From Paraburkholderia eburnea (GTDB lineage: Bacteria; Pseudomonadota; Gammaproteobacteria; Burkholderiales; Burkholderiaceae): a stretch of 64,000 nucleotides of DNA. The position numbers and the translations under genes are program-made. How positions within the stretch are numbered: position 1 is the first letter of the stretch; each line of letters starts with the position of its first letter. Positions 43,242-53,541 of this stretch are shown here, in pieces. The DNA is taken from assembly GCF_002917095.1 (NCBI RefSeq), contig NZ_PQGA01000005.1, positions 124,001 through 188,000 of the forward strand, read 5' to 3'. A model generated the notes under the pieces. It did no database searches, was not told the origin of the DNA, and saw nothing but the letters and a program-made list of their open reading frames with translations.

Positions 43242-46200
43242 TTACCCCTGGGACGCCGCCGCGCGCCGCCTGGCGCCCTCTGGTTTGCCCGCAACCTCGA
43301 GCGCCGCCGCCTCGATCTGCGGTGCGTCGGACGCCGTGCGCGCGAGCACCGGTTTGAGCGCCACGCCCGTATGGCTCGCCGCCACCTTCACGAGTCCTTC
43401 GGGGTCGGCCGCGCCGACGATCGTGCCGCCGCCCACACCGCCCTCGGGACCGAGATCGATGATCCAGTCGGCTTCGGCGATCACGTCGAGATCGTGCTCG
43501 ATCACGACCACGCTATGGCCCCCGTCGGCCAAGCGATGCAGCACGCGAATGAGGCGCGCGACATCGGCCATATGCAGGCCGACGGTCGGCTCGTCGAGCA
43601 CGTAGAGCGTATGCGGCGCTTTCTGCCCGCGCCGCGTGATGTCGTCGCGCACCTTCGACAGTTCGGTCACGAGCTTGATGCGCTGCGCCTCGCCGCCCGA
43701 GAGCGTCGGCGACGGCTGGCCGAGCGTGAGATAGCCGAGCCCCACATCCTTCATCAATTGCAGCGGATGCGAAATGCTCGTAATCGAGCCGAAGAACTCG
43801 ACGGCCTCGTCGATTTCCATCGTCAGCACTTCGCCGATGTTCCGGCCGCGCCACGACACCGCCAGCGTTTCCGGATTGAAGCGCTGGCCATGACAGACAT
43901 CGCAGGGCACTTTCACATCGGGCAGGAAGCTCATCCCGATCGTTCGGACTCCCTGGCCTTCGCAGGCGGGACAGCGCCCGTCGCCCGTGTTGAACGAGAA
44001 ACGCGACGCGCTATAGCCGCGCGCCCGCGCTTCCAGCGTATCGGCGAACAAACGACGAATCGCATCCCACACGCCGATATAGGTGGCGGGACACGAACGC
44101 GGCGTCTTGCCGATCGGCGTCTGATCGACTTCGAGCACGCGGTCGATGCTTTCCCATCCGCTGATCGAATCGCAGCCCTGCCACACATGTGTAACGTCGA
44201 GCTTCGGCTTCGCGCTGGTGCGCGCGAGCACGCTCGAACGGCGTTCGGCGGCGCTCGGCGTGCTTTCTTTCGCGGACTTGCGCGCGCGCCGCACCGCCGG
44301 CGACGACAGCACCGACCGACCCACCGCGTCGAGCAGATTGGACAGCAGCACATCGCGCGCGAGCGTGGACTTGCCGGAACCGCTGACACCCGTAATCGCC
44401 ACGAGGCGCCCGAGCGGAATCTGCGCGGTCACATCGCGCAGATTGTGCAGCTTGCCGCCATGCACGGTGAGCCATTGCGCGGGCACGGCCTCATGGCCCG
44501 CGCGCGCCGGCTTCACTTCGCGGCGCGGCTGCAGCGGATGCACGATCGGATGCGCGAGATAGCGGCCCGTGAGCGAATCGGGCTGCGCCGCGAGATCCGC
44601 GACCGTGCCTTGCGCGACCACGCGGCCGCCGCGCTTGCCCGCGCTCGGCCCGATATCGATGATGTGATCGGCGCGCCGAATCGTGTCTTCGTCGTGCTCG
44701 ACCACAACGAGCGTATTGCCCTTGTCGCCGAGATTGCGCAGCGCATTGAGCAGAATCTGGTTGTCGCGCGGATGCAGCCCGATGGTCGGCTCATCGAGCA
44801 CATAGCAGACGCCCTGCAGATTGCTGCCAAGCTGCGCGGCCAAACGAATGCGCTGCGCCTCGCCGCCCGAAAGACTCGGTGCGGCGCGATCGAGACTCAG
44901 ATAACCCAGCCCGACTTCTTCGAGGAACTGCAGACGGCTGCGGATTTCGCTGATGACGTCGCGCGCGATCTGCGCGTCGCGGCCATTCAGTTCGAGCGAT
45001 TCGATCCAGCGGCGCGTATCGGCCACGGTCCATTGCGCGACTTCGACGATCGCATGTTCGTCGAAGGTCACCGCACGCGCCTCGGGATTCAGGCGCGTAC
45101 CGTGGCAATCCGGGCACGGTTCGTCCGCCATTCCTTCGGGCTCCTGCTCTTCCGAAGGCAGCGTCTGTTCGCGGCCCCGATCGTCGGCGGCCATCACCGT
45201 ATCGTCATAGACGGCGCGCTGTTCGCGCGTGAGCGCGAGACCCGTACCCACGCAGGTCGTGCACCAGCCGTGCTTGCTGTTGTACGAGAACATGCGCGGA
45301 TCGAGTTCGGGATAGCTCGTGCCGCACACGGGGCAGGCGCGCCGCGTCGAGAGCACCTTCACCGCGCCGATATGCGACGTCGATGCGCCATTGCCGAGCG
45401 CGTTGTCGAGACCGTCGAGCGGTGCGAGCAGATGCACGACGCCCTTGCCCGCCTCCAGCGTCTGTTCGAGCATCTGGCGCAATTGGGCCTCGTTTTCAGG
45501 CTCGATCACGAGATCGCCGACCGGCAGTTCGATGGTGTGTTCGCGGAAGCGGTCGAGCTTCGGCCACGGCGCGACGGGCACGAATTCGCCATCGACGCGC
45601 AGATGCGTATTGCCGCGCGCCTTCGCCCATTTGGCGAGATCGGTATAGACGCCCTTGCGGTTCACCACGAGCGGTGCGAGCAGGCCCACATGCTGACCTC
45701 GATGCTCGCGCAACAATTGCGCGACGATCGCATCGGCGCTCTGCGACGTGACCGGCGTGCCGTCGTGCACGCAATGCTGCATGCCGAGCTTCACGTACAG
45801 CAGCCGCAGGAAGTGCCACACCTCGGACGTGGTCGCCACCGTGCTCTTGCGCCCGCCACGCGACAGACGCTGCTCGATCGCGACCGTGGGCGGAATGCCA
45901 TACACGGCATCGACCTCGGGGCGGCCCGCGGGCTGCACGATCGAGCGCGCGTAAGCGTTCAGCGACTCCAGATAGCGGCGCTGCCCCTCATGAAACAGGA
46001 TATCGAACGCGAGCGTGGATTTGCCCGAGCCCGACACGCCCGTAATGACATTGAAACGGCCATGCGGAATATCGACGTCGAGCGCCTTGAGGTTATGCTC
46101 GCGCGCATTCACGATCCGCACGACGTCCTCGCCCTGAATCTCGCGGCGCGCCTGTGCGGCGCGCATGGCGGTCTGCAGCGCAACGCCCTCTTCTTCCGCC

Positions 46201-49193
46201 AGAACCGGTTCGACGCCGCGGCCAAGCGCTGCTTCATAGCGCTCCAGCGCCGCGCCGGTGTGCGAGCGCGGACAGGCGATCGCGTCGTCGGGCGTGCCCA
46301 CGCAGACGACTTCGCCGCCCGCATCGCCGCCTTCGGGGCCGAGGTCGATCAGCCAGTCCGCCGCGCGGATCACGTCGAGATTGTGCTCGATGACGAGCAG
46401 CGAATGACCGCCCGCCAGCAGCTTGCCGAACGCGCGCATCAGCTTCGCAATGTCGTCGAAATGCAGGCCCGTGGTGGGCTCGTCGAACATGAAGAGACGC
46501 CCGCCTGCCGCCTTGTCCTTGCCGCGCGCCTGCGCCGTCTCCGCGAGATAGCCCGCGAGTTTCAGGCGCTGCGCCTCGCCGCCCGAGAGCGTCGGCACGG
46601 GTTGGCCGAGCTTCACGTATTCGAGGCCCACATCGACGATCGGCTGGATCACGCGCAATACTTCGGCATCCTCAGCGAAGCATTGCGCCGCTTCGCTCAC
46701 GGTCAGGTCCAGCACGTCAGCGACCGACAACGTGCGACCACCGCGCTCGATCTTCACTTCGAGCACTTCCGGGCGATAGCGGCTGCCGTCACAGTCCGGG
46801 CAACGCAGATAGACGTCGCTCAGGAACTGCATTTCGATGTGCTCGAAGCCCGAACCGCCGCAGGTCGGGCAACGGCCCTCGCCGGAGTTGAAGCTGAACA
46901 TACCCGCGGAGTAGCCGCGCTGCTTTGCGAGCGGCGCCTTGGCGAACAGCTTGCGGATTTCATCGAACGCGCCAACATAGCTGGCCGGGTTCGAACGCGC
47001 AGTCTTGCCAATGGGCGACTGATCGACGAACACGGCGTCCGTGATCTGCTCCGCGCCCGTCAGCGCGCGATAGATGCCCGGCGACTCCGTCGCCTTGCCA
47101 AGATGGCGCGCCAGCGCCGGATAAAGCACGTCCTGCACGAGCGTCGATTTACCCGAGCCCGACACGCCCGTCACGCAGACGAGACGCTGCAGAGGAATCT
47201 GCACGGTCACGTCACGCAGATTGTGTTCGCTCGCGCCTTCGAGCAAAAGGCTGGGCGTCTTCGCATCGACAGGACGGCGCTCCCAGTGCGAGGCGTCGGC
47301 CACCGCGCGATGCCCGCCCAGGTATTCGCCGGTGAGCGTGCCCGACGAACGAATATCGTTGGGCGTGCCGTCATAGACGATCGTGCCGCCGCGCTCGCCC
47401 GGCCCTGGTCCCATGTCGATCAGGCGATCGGCGGCCAGCATCACGGAGGGATCGTGCTCGACGACCACCAGCGTATTGCCCGCGTCGCGCAGGCGATGCA
47501 TGGCTTCGACGATGCGGTTCAGGTCGCGCGGATGCAGCCCGATGCTCGGCTCGTCGAGCACGAACAGCGTCTTGGTCAGCGAGGTGCCGAGCGCCGTGGT
47601 CAGGTTGATCCGCTGCACTTCGCCGCCCGAGAGCGTGCGGCTCTGGCGGTCGAGCGTGAGATAGCCCAGCCCCACATCGCACAGGTACTTGAGGCGCGTG
47701 CGCACCTCGGCGAGCAACAGCTTGAGCGCATCGTCAAGGAGTGCCGAAGATAGCGAAATATTGTCGAAGAAGCGGCGGATGCGCTCGATCGGCAGCATCA
47801 TCACGTCGTGCAGCGTCAAACCGGGCAGCGCCTCCAGTTGCGCGCGCGACCAGTCCACGCCATGCGGCAGGAAGCGTGCAGCGGGCGCGAGCACGTCGTC
47901 CGCGTTTTCCTGCGTGCCTAGACGCCACTGCAAGGCTTCCGTCTTGAGACGCGCGCCGCCGCAGGTTTCGCATGGCGTATAGCTGCGGTATTTCGACAGC
48001 AGCACGCGAATGTGCATCTTGTACGCTTTGGACTCCAGATACTGGAAAAAGCGCTTCACGCCGTACCACTGCGATTGCCAGTTGCCTTTCCAGTCCGGCA
48101 CGCCATTGATTACCCAGTCGCGTTGCTCCTGCGTGAGTTCCGACCATGCGGTATCGCGCGGAATGCCCGCCTTGGCGGCATAACGCATCAGGTCGTCCTG
48201 ACACTCCTTCCACGCAGGCGTTTGCAGCGGCTTGATCGCCCCGCCGCGCAACGACTTGCGCGCATCGGGAATCACCAGCCCCCAATCCACGCCGATCACC
48301 CGGCCGAAACCGCGGCACACCTCGCAGGCACCATAAGCCGAATTGAACGAAAACAGCGCCGGTTGCGGGTCCGCATAGCGCAGATCGCTATCCGGGCAAT
48401 GCAGGCCCGTGGAGAAACGCCAGATCTGCGGCTCGGATTTCGTATCGGAAACTTCGCTCGCGGCGTCGGTTTCCGATACGACATAAATGTTCACACGCCC
48501 CGCGCCACGTTTGAGGGACGCCTCGATCGCCTCGACCACGCGGCTTTTTTCGGCATTCTGCAACCGGAAACGATCGGCCACCACGTCGAGGACCTTGCGC
48601 GTGCCGTCGGCGGTTTTCACTTCGCGTTGCGCCTGCACGCGCGTGTAACCGCTCGCGGACAGCCATTGCTGGACTTCTTCTTCGGTCGTCGTGTCCGGCA
48701 GTTCGACCGGGAACGTCACCACCAGACGCGGGTCGCCCACCGCCGTGCGCGCGCGCAGTTCGGCGTAGATCGTCTCCGGCGTGTCGTGCCGCACCGGCTG
48801 CGCCGTGACGCGATCGAACAGATTCGCGGCGCGCGCGTACAGCAGCTTCAAATGGTCGTTCAGTTCGGTCATCGTGCCGACCGTCGAGCGCGAGCTGCGC
48901 ACGGGATTGGTCTGGTCGATGGCGATGGCAGGCGGGACACCGTCGACGCGATCGACCTGCGGCCGGTCCATGCGGTCGAGAAACTGGCGTGCATACGCAC
49001 TGAAGGTTTCGACGTAACGGCGCTGCCCTTCCGCGTAAAGGGTGTCGAACACGAGACTGGACTTGCCCGAGCCGGACGGCCCGGTCACCACCGTCATTTC
49101 GCCGGTGTGCAGGTCGAGATCGAGGTTCTTGAGGTTGTGCTGGCGGGCACCGCGGATTCTGATGGATCGATTATCGCTCACTTGCGCTGGCAT
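43242..49193 (-). CDS. uvrA: Tandem UvrA (excinuclease ABC subunit A, double length)
   Basis: Damage-recognition ATPase of nucleotide excision repair, present as a 1983-residue head-to-tail duplication. There are four Walker A motifs: GPSGSGKSS (about 38), GVSGSGKST (about 678), GVSGSGKST (about 1054) and GVSGSGKST (about 1604), and four ABC signatures of LSGGE type. Zinc modules include CETCGG, CPTCGGSG with CPDCDG, CPVCGTSY with CPDCHG, and CPACEGQG with CDVCHG. Both halves look intact. A LexA box lies 86 bp upstream, so it should be SOS-induced. Residues about 237-253 carry an extra SETD/VSDTK stretch encoded by two copies of the dispersed palindrome. Confidence 0.93.
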   Translation of the reverse strand: MPAQVSDNRSIRIRGARQHNLKNLDLDLHTGEMTVVTGPSGSGKSSLVFDTLYAEGQRRYVETFSAYARQFLDRMDRPQVDRVDGVPPAIAIDQTNPVRSSRSTVGTMTELNDHLKLLYARAANLFDRVTAQPVRHDTPETIYAELRARTAVGDPRLVVTFPVELPDTTTEEEVQQWLSASGYTRVQAQREVKTADGTRKVLDVVADRFRLQNAEKSRVVEAIEASLKRGAGRVNIYVVSETDAASEVSDTKSEPQIWRFSTGLHCPDSDLRYADPQPALFSFNSAYGACEVCRGFGRVIGVDWGLVIPDARKSLRGGAIKPLQTPAWKECQDDLMRYAAKAGIPRDTAWSELTQEQRDWVINGVPDWKGNWQSQWYGVKRFFQYLESKAYKMHIRVLLSKYRSYTPCETCGGARLKTEALQWRLGTQENADDVLAPAARFLPHGVDWSRAQLEALPGLTLHDVMMLPIERIRRFFDNISLSSALLDDALKLLLAEVRTRLKYLCDVGLGYLTLDRQSRTLSGGEVQRINLTTALGTSLTKTLFVLDEPSIGLHPRDLNRIVEAMHRLRDAGNTLVVVEHDPSVMLAADRLIDMGPGPGERGGTIVYDGTPNDIRSSGTLTGEYLGGHRAVADASHWERRPVDAKTPSLLLEGASEHNLRDVTVQIPLQRLVCVTGVSGSGKSTLVQDVLYPALARHLGKATESPGIYRALTGAEQITDAVFVDQSPIGKTARSNPASYVGAFDEIRKLFAKAPLAKQRGYSAGMFSFNSGEGRCPTCGGSGFEHIEMQFLSDVYLRCPDCDGSRYRPEVLEVKIERGGRTLSVADVLDLTVSEAAQCFAEDAEVLRVIQPIVDVGLEYVKLGQPVPTLSGGEAQRLKLAGYLAETAQARGKDKAAGGRLFMFDEPTTGLHFDDIAKLMRAFGKLLAGGHSLLVIEHNLDVIRAADWLIDLGPEGGDAGGEVVCVGTPDDAIACPRSHTGAALERYEAALGRGVEPVLAEEEGVALQTAMRAAQARREIQGEDVVRIVNAREHNLKALDVDIPHGRFNVITGVSGSGKSTLAFDILFHEGQRRYLESLNAYARSIVQPAGRPEVDAVYGIPPTVAIEQRLSRGGRKSTVATTSEVWHFLRLLYVKLGMQHCVHDGTPVTSQSADAIVAQLLREHRGQHVGLLAPLVVNRKGVYTDLAKWAKARGNTHLRVDGEFVPVAPWPKLDRFREHTIELPVGDLVIEPENEAQLRQMLEQTLEAGKGVVHLLAPLDGLDNALGNGASTSHIGAVKVLSTRRACPVCGTSYPELDPRMFSYNSKHGWCTTCVGTGLALTREQRAVYDDTVMAADDRGREQTLPSEEQEPEGMADEPCPDCHGTRLNPEARAVTFDEHAIVEVAQWTVADTRRWIESLELNGRDAQIARDVISEIRSRLQFLEEVGLGYLSLDRAAPSLSGGEAQRIRLAAQLGSNLQGVCYVLDEPTIGLHPRDNQILLNALRNLGDKGNTLVVVEHDEDTIRRADHIIDIGPSAGKRGGRVVAQGTVADLAAQPDSLTGRYLAHPIVHPLQPRREVKPARAGHEAVPAQWLTVHGGKLHNLRDVTAQIPLGRLVAITGVSGSGKSTLARDVLLSNLLDAVGRSVLSSPAVRRARKSAKESTPSAAERRSSVLARTSAKPKLDVTHVWQGCDSISGWESIDRVLEVDQTPIGKTPRSCPATYIGVWDAIRRLFADTLEARARGYSASRFSFNTGDGRCPACEGQGVRTIGMSFLPDVKVPCDVCHGQRFNPETLAVSWRGRNIGEVLTMEIDEAVEFFGSITSISHPLQLMKDVGLGYLTLGQPSPTLSGGEAQRIKLVTELSKVRDDITRRGQKAPHTLYVLDEPTVGLHMADVARLIRVLHRLADGGHSVVVIEHDLDVIAEADWIIDLGPEGGVGGGTIVGAADPEGLVKVAASHTGVALKPVLARTASDAPQIEAAALEVAGKPEGARRRAAASQG
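48438..48483. repeat. Pair of dispersed palindromes inside uvrA
   Basis: An exact copy at 48438-48451 (core GTATCG) and an inverted one-mismatch copy at 48470-48483 (TTTC-CGATAC-GACA), centres 32 bp apart. They encode VSDTKSE and VVSETD in a loop of the first UvrA half. Confidence 0.6.
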
Positions 49194-49278
49194 TCCGGAT
49201 GGATCACAGGCGTGGGAACCGGGCAGTGGCCCGGCCGCTTTCGGCCCGATCGGGCGGGCAGAGTATTTGAGATTTTAC

Positions 49279-49294
49279 TGTATATTTATACAGC
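49279..49294 (-). promoter_or_regulatory. LexA (SOS) box
   Basis: CTGTATATTTATACAG is an exact CTGT-N8-ACAG match in an AT-rich patch, 86 bp before the uvrA start codon and positioned to cover its promoter. Confidence 0.88.
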
Positions 49295-49379
49295 ATGTTG
49301 GGCGCGTGCTTAAAGGCTGCAGGAATGGCTTCCGGGCCCGCAAGTCAGCGGGATCACCCAAGCCATCCGGCCAGTTGCA

Positions 49380-51821
49380 TCACGAAGCGGTATGCGCCCC
49401 ACCCACTCCGGCGTCCGCCCACTCGCGCCACATCGTCTCGTACGCACTTTCCATACCGCGCGCAAAACGCGCTCCGTCCATGAGCGGCGACGCTTGCATT
49501 CGCGCGCGCAAGCTCGCACGCAGATGGGCGAGACGGGGCAGATAAGTGGCAAGCGAAACCACGGTCTGCACGAAATCCTCGTCGGAGAACGCGGCGAGCG
49601 AATCGAGTCCCAGATTCGCCAGTTGGGACAGGCCAGCGCGGCCGGCGCAGGTCGCCCCGACGCGCGTCACCACCGGCACCCCCATCCAGAGCGCGTCGAG
49701 CGTCGTGGTATGGCCGTTGTACGGCAGCGTGTCGATGGCGAGGTCGATCTCGTGGTAGGTACGCAAATAGGCTTCGCGCGGCTGGAACGGCACGAAACGC
49801 ACGCGCGCCGGGTCGATGCCGTGACGCGCCAGGCGGGCAGCCAGGCGCTGCTGGGCTTCACCCGGTGCGGCCATCAATATCAGGCGCGCATCGGGCAAAG
49901 CGGCGAACACGCGCGACCACAATTCGAGCGTCGACTCCGTCAATTTGCAGGGATTGTTCAGGCTGCCAAGTGTAACGTGACCCGCCTGCTTTGCGGGCAA
50001 CGCGTTGACGGCCGGCTCGCGTGCGAGCGGGTCGTAGCACCAGAACGTGTCGGGCAGACGGATCGTGCGTTCGGTGTAGTGCGCCTCGAACGAAGGCGGA
50101 TCGAGATGCGGATCGGTGAACCGGTAACCGATCGCGTCGATGCCCGTCGTGCCGGGATAGGCCAGCCATGCAACCTGAACCGGCGCTGGCCGCCGCGCGA
50201 ACAGCAATGGCCGGCCGTCGGCCATATGCATCGTGAGGTCGACAAGGATGTCGATGCCATCCGCGTGAATTTTCTCCGCAAGCGCGGCGTCGTTGAGCTG
50301 GCGCACGTCGTGCCATGCGTCCACATGAGTCGCAAGACGCGCGGTAACTTCATCGGGCCGCACGACGCTCGAATACGCGTGGATCTCGAAGCGGCTTCTA
50401 TCGTGATGCGAAAGCAGCGGCGTCATGAACAATGCCTGGCAATGCTCACGAAAATCCGCCGAGACATAACCAATTCTCAACCGGCGTCCTTGCATATCTT
50501 TCGGTGTGTGCGAAAAACGCACCGTGCGCAACGGCGCTTCGTGTTGCGCCGACCAGCGCCGTGCCTGCGCGAGAATGGCTTCGGGCGAGGCAGACTGGAA
50601 CGAGAGCGCGTAGAGCAGATTGCTGTGCGCGGTGAGATTGTCCGGATCGCTCTTTACGGCGCGCTCGAAACACGCGACGCCGTCGTCAAGCTCGCCGCGA
50701 TCCTTCAATACATTGCCGAGATTGTTGAGTGTGGGCGAATGCTCCGGCGCGAGTTCAAGCGCCTTGCGCAGCAGCTCGCACGCCCTGTCGTGATGGCCCA
50801 GCGCACGCTGCAGATTGGCCGCGTTGTTCCACGCATCGACGAAATCGGGCCGCGCGCGAATGGCTGTTTCGAATGCATCCATCGCGGCCTTGTGCTCGGC
50901 CAGTTCGCGACACACGTTGCCGAGATTGTTGGCCGCCTCGGCATGGGCAGCGTCGATCGTCAATGCGTGCCGATACTGCGCCTGCGCCTCGCGCCGTCGG
51001 CCCAACGCGTGTAGCGCGTTGCCGTAGTTGTAGGCCGCGTGCGCGAAATCCGGCGCGATCTTCAGCGCGCGTTCGAGCACGTTGGCGGCCTCTTGCGGAT
51101 CGCCTTCATCGAGCAGCAGCGCGCCGAGATTCACGAGCGCCGCGGTCGAATCAGGCGAGCCCGCCACGGCTTCGCGCAGCATCGCCAGCGCTTGCGCATG
51201 CTGCCCCTGTGAGCGCAGCAGCGTACCCAGATTCACGAGCGCTTCGACATTACCTGGCTGCGCCGCGAGCGCGCGCTCATAGGCATTTTGCGCGTGCTCC
51301 GCTTCGCCGAGCAAACGACGGCAATTGCCGAGATTGTTGAACGCATCGGCGCGCTGCGGATCGCGTTGCGTGAGCGCTTCCCATGCCTGCGCGGCATCGT
51401 GGTGTGCGCCCTGCGCCTGCAACGCGCTGGCGAGTCCAAACCAGTGATCGGGGTCGCTCGCGTCTGCCTCCAGCAAAGTGCGATAAACCGAGGCCGCATC
51501 CGCATGTCGATGCGCAAACGCATATGCCTGCCCCAATGCCTCGCGATAGCGCCGATTATCCGGTTCGATTTCGAGGGCTCTCGTAAGCCCAACGATTGCA
51601 TCCTGAAAGCGGCCCTGCTGGAGCGCGATCACGGCGAGGCGAAAATGCGCGGGTCCGTGCAAAGGGTCAAGTTCGACGATACGGCTATAAATCTCGTGAG
51701 CGGCAGAAAAATCGCCGGCGATATGCCGTTCGTGTGCCTGCTGGAAAAGTTCTTCGATCTGCATCCGGACGCACGGGTCGATGAGAAAACGACCATTGTA
51801 ATCGTCCAATGTGTCCGGCAT
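49380..51821 (-). CDS. TPR protein with GT41 (O-GlcNAc-transferase-like) glycosyltransferase domain
   Basis: An 813-residue cytoplasmic protein. Residues about 20-440 hold roughly eleven to twelve TPR repeats, many with the GNxxxxLG/ALxxxP spacing (DAFNNLGNCRRLLGEAEHA). The C-terminal domain matches bacterial SPINDLY/OGT: RIGYVSADFREHCQALFM, PVQVAWLAYPGTTGIDAIGY, NPCKLTESTLELW and IDTLPYNGHTTTLDALWMGVPVVT. The expected donor is UDP-GlcNAc or GDP-fucose and the acceptor is Ser/Thr on proteins. No flagellin or adhesin is adjacent, so the target is unknown. An internal ATG at 51764 is an alternative start. Confidence 0.88.
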   Translation of the reverse strand: MPDTLDDYNGRFLIDPCVRMQIEELFQQAHERHIAGDFSAAHEIYSRIVELDPLHGPAHFRLAVIALQQGRFQDAIVGLTRALEIEPDNRRYREALGQAYAFAHRHADAASVYRTLLEADASDPDHWFGLASALQAQGAHHDAAQAWEALTQRDPQRADAFNNLGNCRRLLGEAEHAQNAYERALAAQPGNVEALVNLGTLLRSQGQHAQALAMLREAVAGSPDSTAALVNLGALLLDEGDPQEAANVLERALKIAPDFAHAAYNYGNALHALGRRREAQAQYRHALTIDAAHAEAANNLGNVCRELAEHKAAMDAFETAIRARPDFVDAWNNAANLQRALGHHDRACELLRKALELAPEHSPTLNNLGNVLKDRGELDDGVACFERAVKSDPDNLTAHSNLLYALSFQSASPEAILAQARRWSAQHEAPLRTVRFSHTPKDMQGRRLRIGYVSADFREHCQALFMTPLLSHHDRSRFEIHAYSSVVRPDEVTARLATHVDAWHDVRQLNDAALAEKIHADGIDILVDLTMHMADGRPLLFARRPAPVQVAWLAYPGTTGIDAIGYRFTDPHLDPPSFEAHYTERTIRLPDTFWCYDPLAREPAVNALPAKQAGHVTLGSLNNPCKLTESTLELWSRVFAALPDARLILMAAPGEAQQRLAARLARHGIDPARVRFVPFQPREAYLRTYHEIDLAIDTLPYNGHTTTLDALWMGVPVVTRVGATCAGRAGLSQLANLGLDSLAAFSDEDFVQTVVSLATYLPRLAHLRASLRARMQASPLMDGARFARGMESAYETMWREWADAGVGGAHTAS

Positions 51822-52064
51822 CGAACGCCTGACAACCCTTCAATCAGAAAGCCAACATTTTCTTCGTAGTGCAATCTAATAACTCATTCAAAAGGCACTC
51901 GTTAGGTAACTTGATTATGGCTTTGCGTCGATATGACACGCGCAGAGTCAACGCATTGCCTCACACAATTTGGCACACTGAAAGAGTAACGAAAGCATGA
52001 TTGCGCAGGTGCAACGCCCGCCTCATGGAAGCACCTGTACCCCGCCCTCGCAAACAGGAGCCCG

Positions 52065-53096
52065 ATGATGAGCAAGACAATGCAGGCAGCCGTGGTCCGT
52101 ACATTTGGCAAGCCGTTGGTAATCGAAGAAGTGGCAATTCCGGAGCCGGGCCCCGGCGAACTCGTCGTGAAGATCGAAGCCTGCGGCGTGTGTCATACCG
52201 ACTTGCACGCCGCGCACGGCGACTGGCCCGTCAAGCCACAACCGCCCTTCATTCCGGGCCACGAAGGCGTCGGATTCGTAGTGGGTGTGGGCAGCGGCGT
52301 CAAGCATGTGAAGGAAGGCGACCGCGTGGGCATTCCCTGGCTCTACTCCGCGTGCGGTCATTGCGAGCATTGTCTTGGCGGTTGGGAAACGCTTTGCGAG
52401 CAGCAGAAGAACACCGGCTATTCGGTCAACGGCGGCTTCGCGCAATACGCGAAAGCCGATGCGAATTACGTGGGCCTGCTGCCGAAGGGCGTGAGCTTCA
52501 TCGACATCGCTCCGGTGCTTTGTGCGGGTGTCACGGTCTATAAAGGCCTGAAAGTGACCGATACGCGCCCGGGTAACTGGGTCGTCATTTCCGGCGTGGG
52601 AGGACTTGGGCACATGGCGGTGCAATACGCGCGCGCAATGGGCCTCAACGTCGCCGCCGTCGATGTTGACGATACGAAACTTGAGCTTGCGAAACGGCTT
52701 GGCGCCACGGTAACGGTCAATGCGAAAACCACCGACCCGGCGGCTTATCTGAAGAAGGAAATTGGCGGCGCGCATGGCGTGCTCGTCACAGCCGTTTCGC
52801 CCATCGCATTTTCGCAGGCATTAGGCATGGTGCGGCGTGGCGGCACGGTCTCGCTCAACGGTCTGCCGCCCGGCGATTTTCCGCTGCCGATTTTCGACAT
52901 GGTGTTGAGCGGTGTGACGGTGCGCGGCTCGATCGTCGGCACGCGGCTCGATCTGGAAGAATCGCTGATGTTCGCGCAGGAAGGCAAGGTCAAGGCAACC
53001 GTCAGCACCAACCGGCTCGAAAACATCAACGACGTTTTCGCACGCATGGAACGCGGCGCGATCGAAGGCCGCGTGGTGCTCGACTTCGCGAACTGA
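52065..53096 (+). CDS. adhP: Zinc-dependent alcohol dehydrogenase
   Basis: Medium-chain NAD-dependent dehydrogenase of 343 residues. Catalytic zinc ligands are in [15 protein letters not shown] and [12 protein letters not shown]; structural zinc cysteines are in [15 protein letters not shown]; the cofactor motif is [13 protein letters not shown], followed by a 2'-OH-binding Asp (VDVDD), pointing to NAD. It resembles AdhP (ethanol/propanol oxidation or aldehyde reduction). AGGAG lies before ATGATG; the second ATG (52068) has better spacing. It is followed by a bidirectional terminator. Confidence 0.9.
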   Translation: MMSKTMQAAVVRTFGKPLVIEEVAIPEPGPGELVVKIEACGVCHTDLHAAHGDWPVKPQPPFIPGHEGVGFVVGVGSGVKHVKEGDRVGIPWLYSACGHCEHCLGGWETLCEQQKNTGYSVNGGFAQYAKADANYVGLLPKGVSFIDIAPVLCAGVTVYKGLKVTDTRPGNWVVISGVGGLGHMAVQYARAMGLNVAAVDVDDTKLELAKRLGATVTVNAKTTDPAAYLKKEIGGAHGVLVTAVSPIAFSQALGMVRRGGTVSLNGLPPGDFPLPIFDMVLSGVTVRGSIVGTRLDLEESLMFAQEGKVKATVSTNRLENINDVFARMERGAIEGRVVLDFAN

Positions 53097-53123
53097 AGCC
53101 CTTATTCCGCGCGGCAAAAACAA

Positions 53124-53155
53124 AAGCGCCGGGGAAATACGTCTCCCCGGCGCTT
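53124..53155. terminator. Bidirectional terminator
   Basis: Perfect 12-bp stem AAGCGCCGGGGA / TCCCCGGCGCTT with an eight-base loop, between the adh gene and the convergent monooxygenase-like gene. An A-rich left flank gives a U tract for minus-strand transcripts. Confidence 0.85.
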
Positions 53156-53184
53156 CTCAATCGACTGCGCTTAGCGCGTCAATC

Positions 53185-53484
53185 TCATGCCGCGATATCC
53201 ACGCCCAACAGAGCCTTGACGTCGACCGGCTCGGCCAGCCAGTCGCCGATCTTGCCGCGAAACGCGACGTAGTGCGCGCTGTCGCGGTGCGCTTGCACCG
53301 CTGCTTCATCCACATAGGTTTCGTAAATGTGAAAGCCTGGCGAACCATCCGCGCGACGCAGCAGGTCGTAACGGCGGTTGCCCGCTTCCTTGCGCGTTTC
53401 CGCCACCATGTGACGCAGTTCCGCTTCGAGGTCGGCGGCATGCTCGGCCTTCGGCGTGAGGCTTGCAAAGAGATAAATGCTCAT
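53185..53484 (-). CDS. Antibiotic biosynthesis monooxygenase (ABM) family protein
   Basis: A 99-residue ferredoxin-like protein (MSIYLFASLTPKAEHAADLEAEL...FHIYETYVDEAAVQAH). The pattern of beta strand, helix and the Y-E-x-Y-x-D motif is typical of YgiN/ABM quinol or dicarbonyl oxygenases. AAGGA lies eight bases before the ATG. It lies 57 bp downstream of the old yellow enzyme gene on the same strand, probably in one transcript, which suggests a role in quinone or electrophile turnover. A one-mismatch dispersed palindrome lies 25 bp upstream. Confidence 0.8.
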   Translation of the reverse strand: MSIYLFASLTPKAEHAADLEAELRHMVAETRKEAGNRRYDLLRRADGSPGFHIYETYVDEAAVQAHRDSAHYVAFRGKIGDWLAEPVDVKALLGVDIAA

Positions 53485-53541
53485 CAAGATATCCTTATCG
53501 TCAATGAAATTTCCAATCGGCAATTTCTGCCACTACGCGGC

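Noticed and set aside
43371..47753. 1460-codon open frame antisense to uvrA
   Set aside because: High-G+C shadow of the uvrA reading frame: low-complexity His/Arg/Ala content, no ribosome binding site, no domain. uvrA on the other strand is unmistakable.
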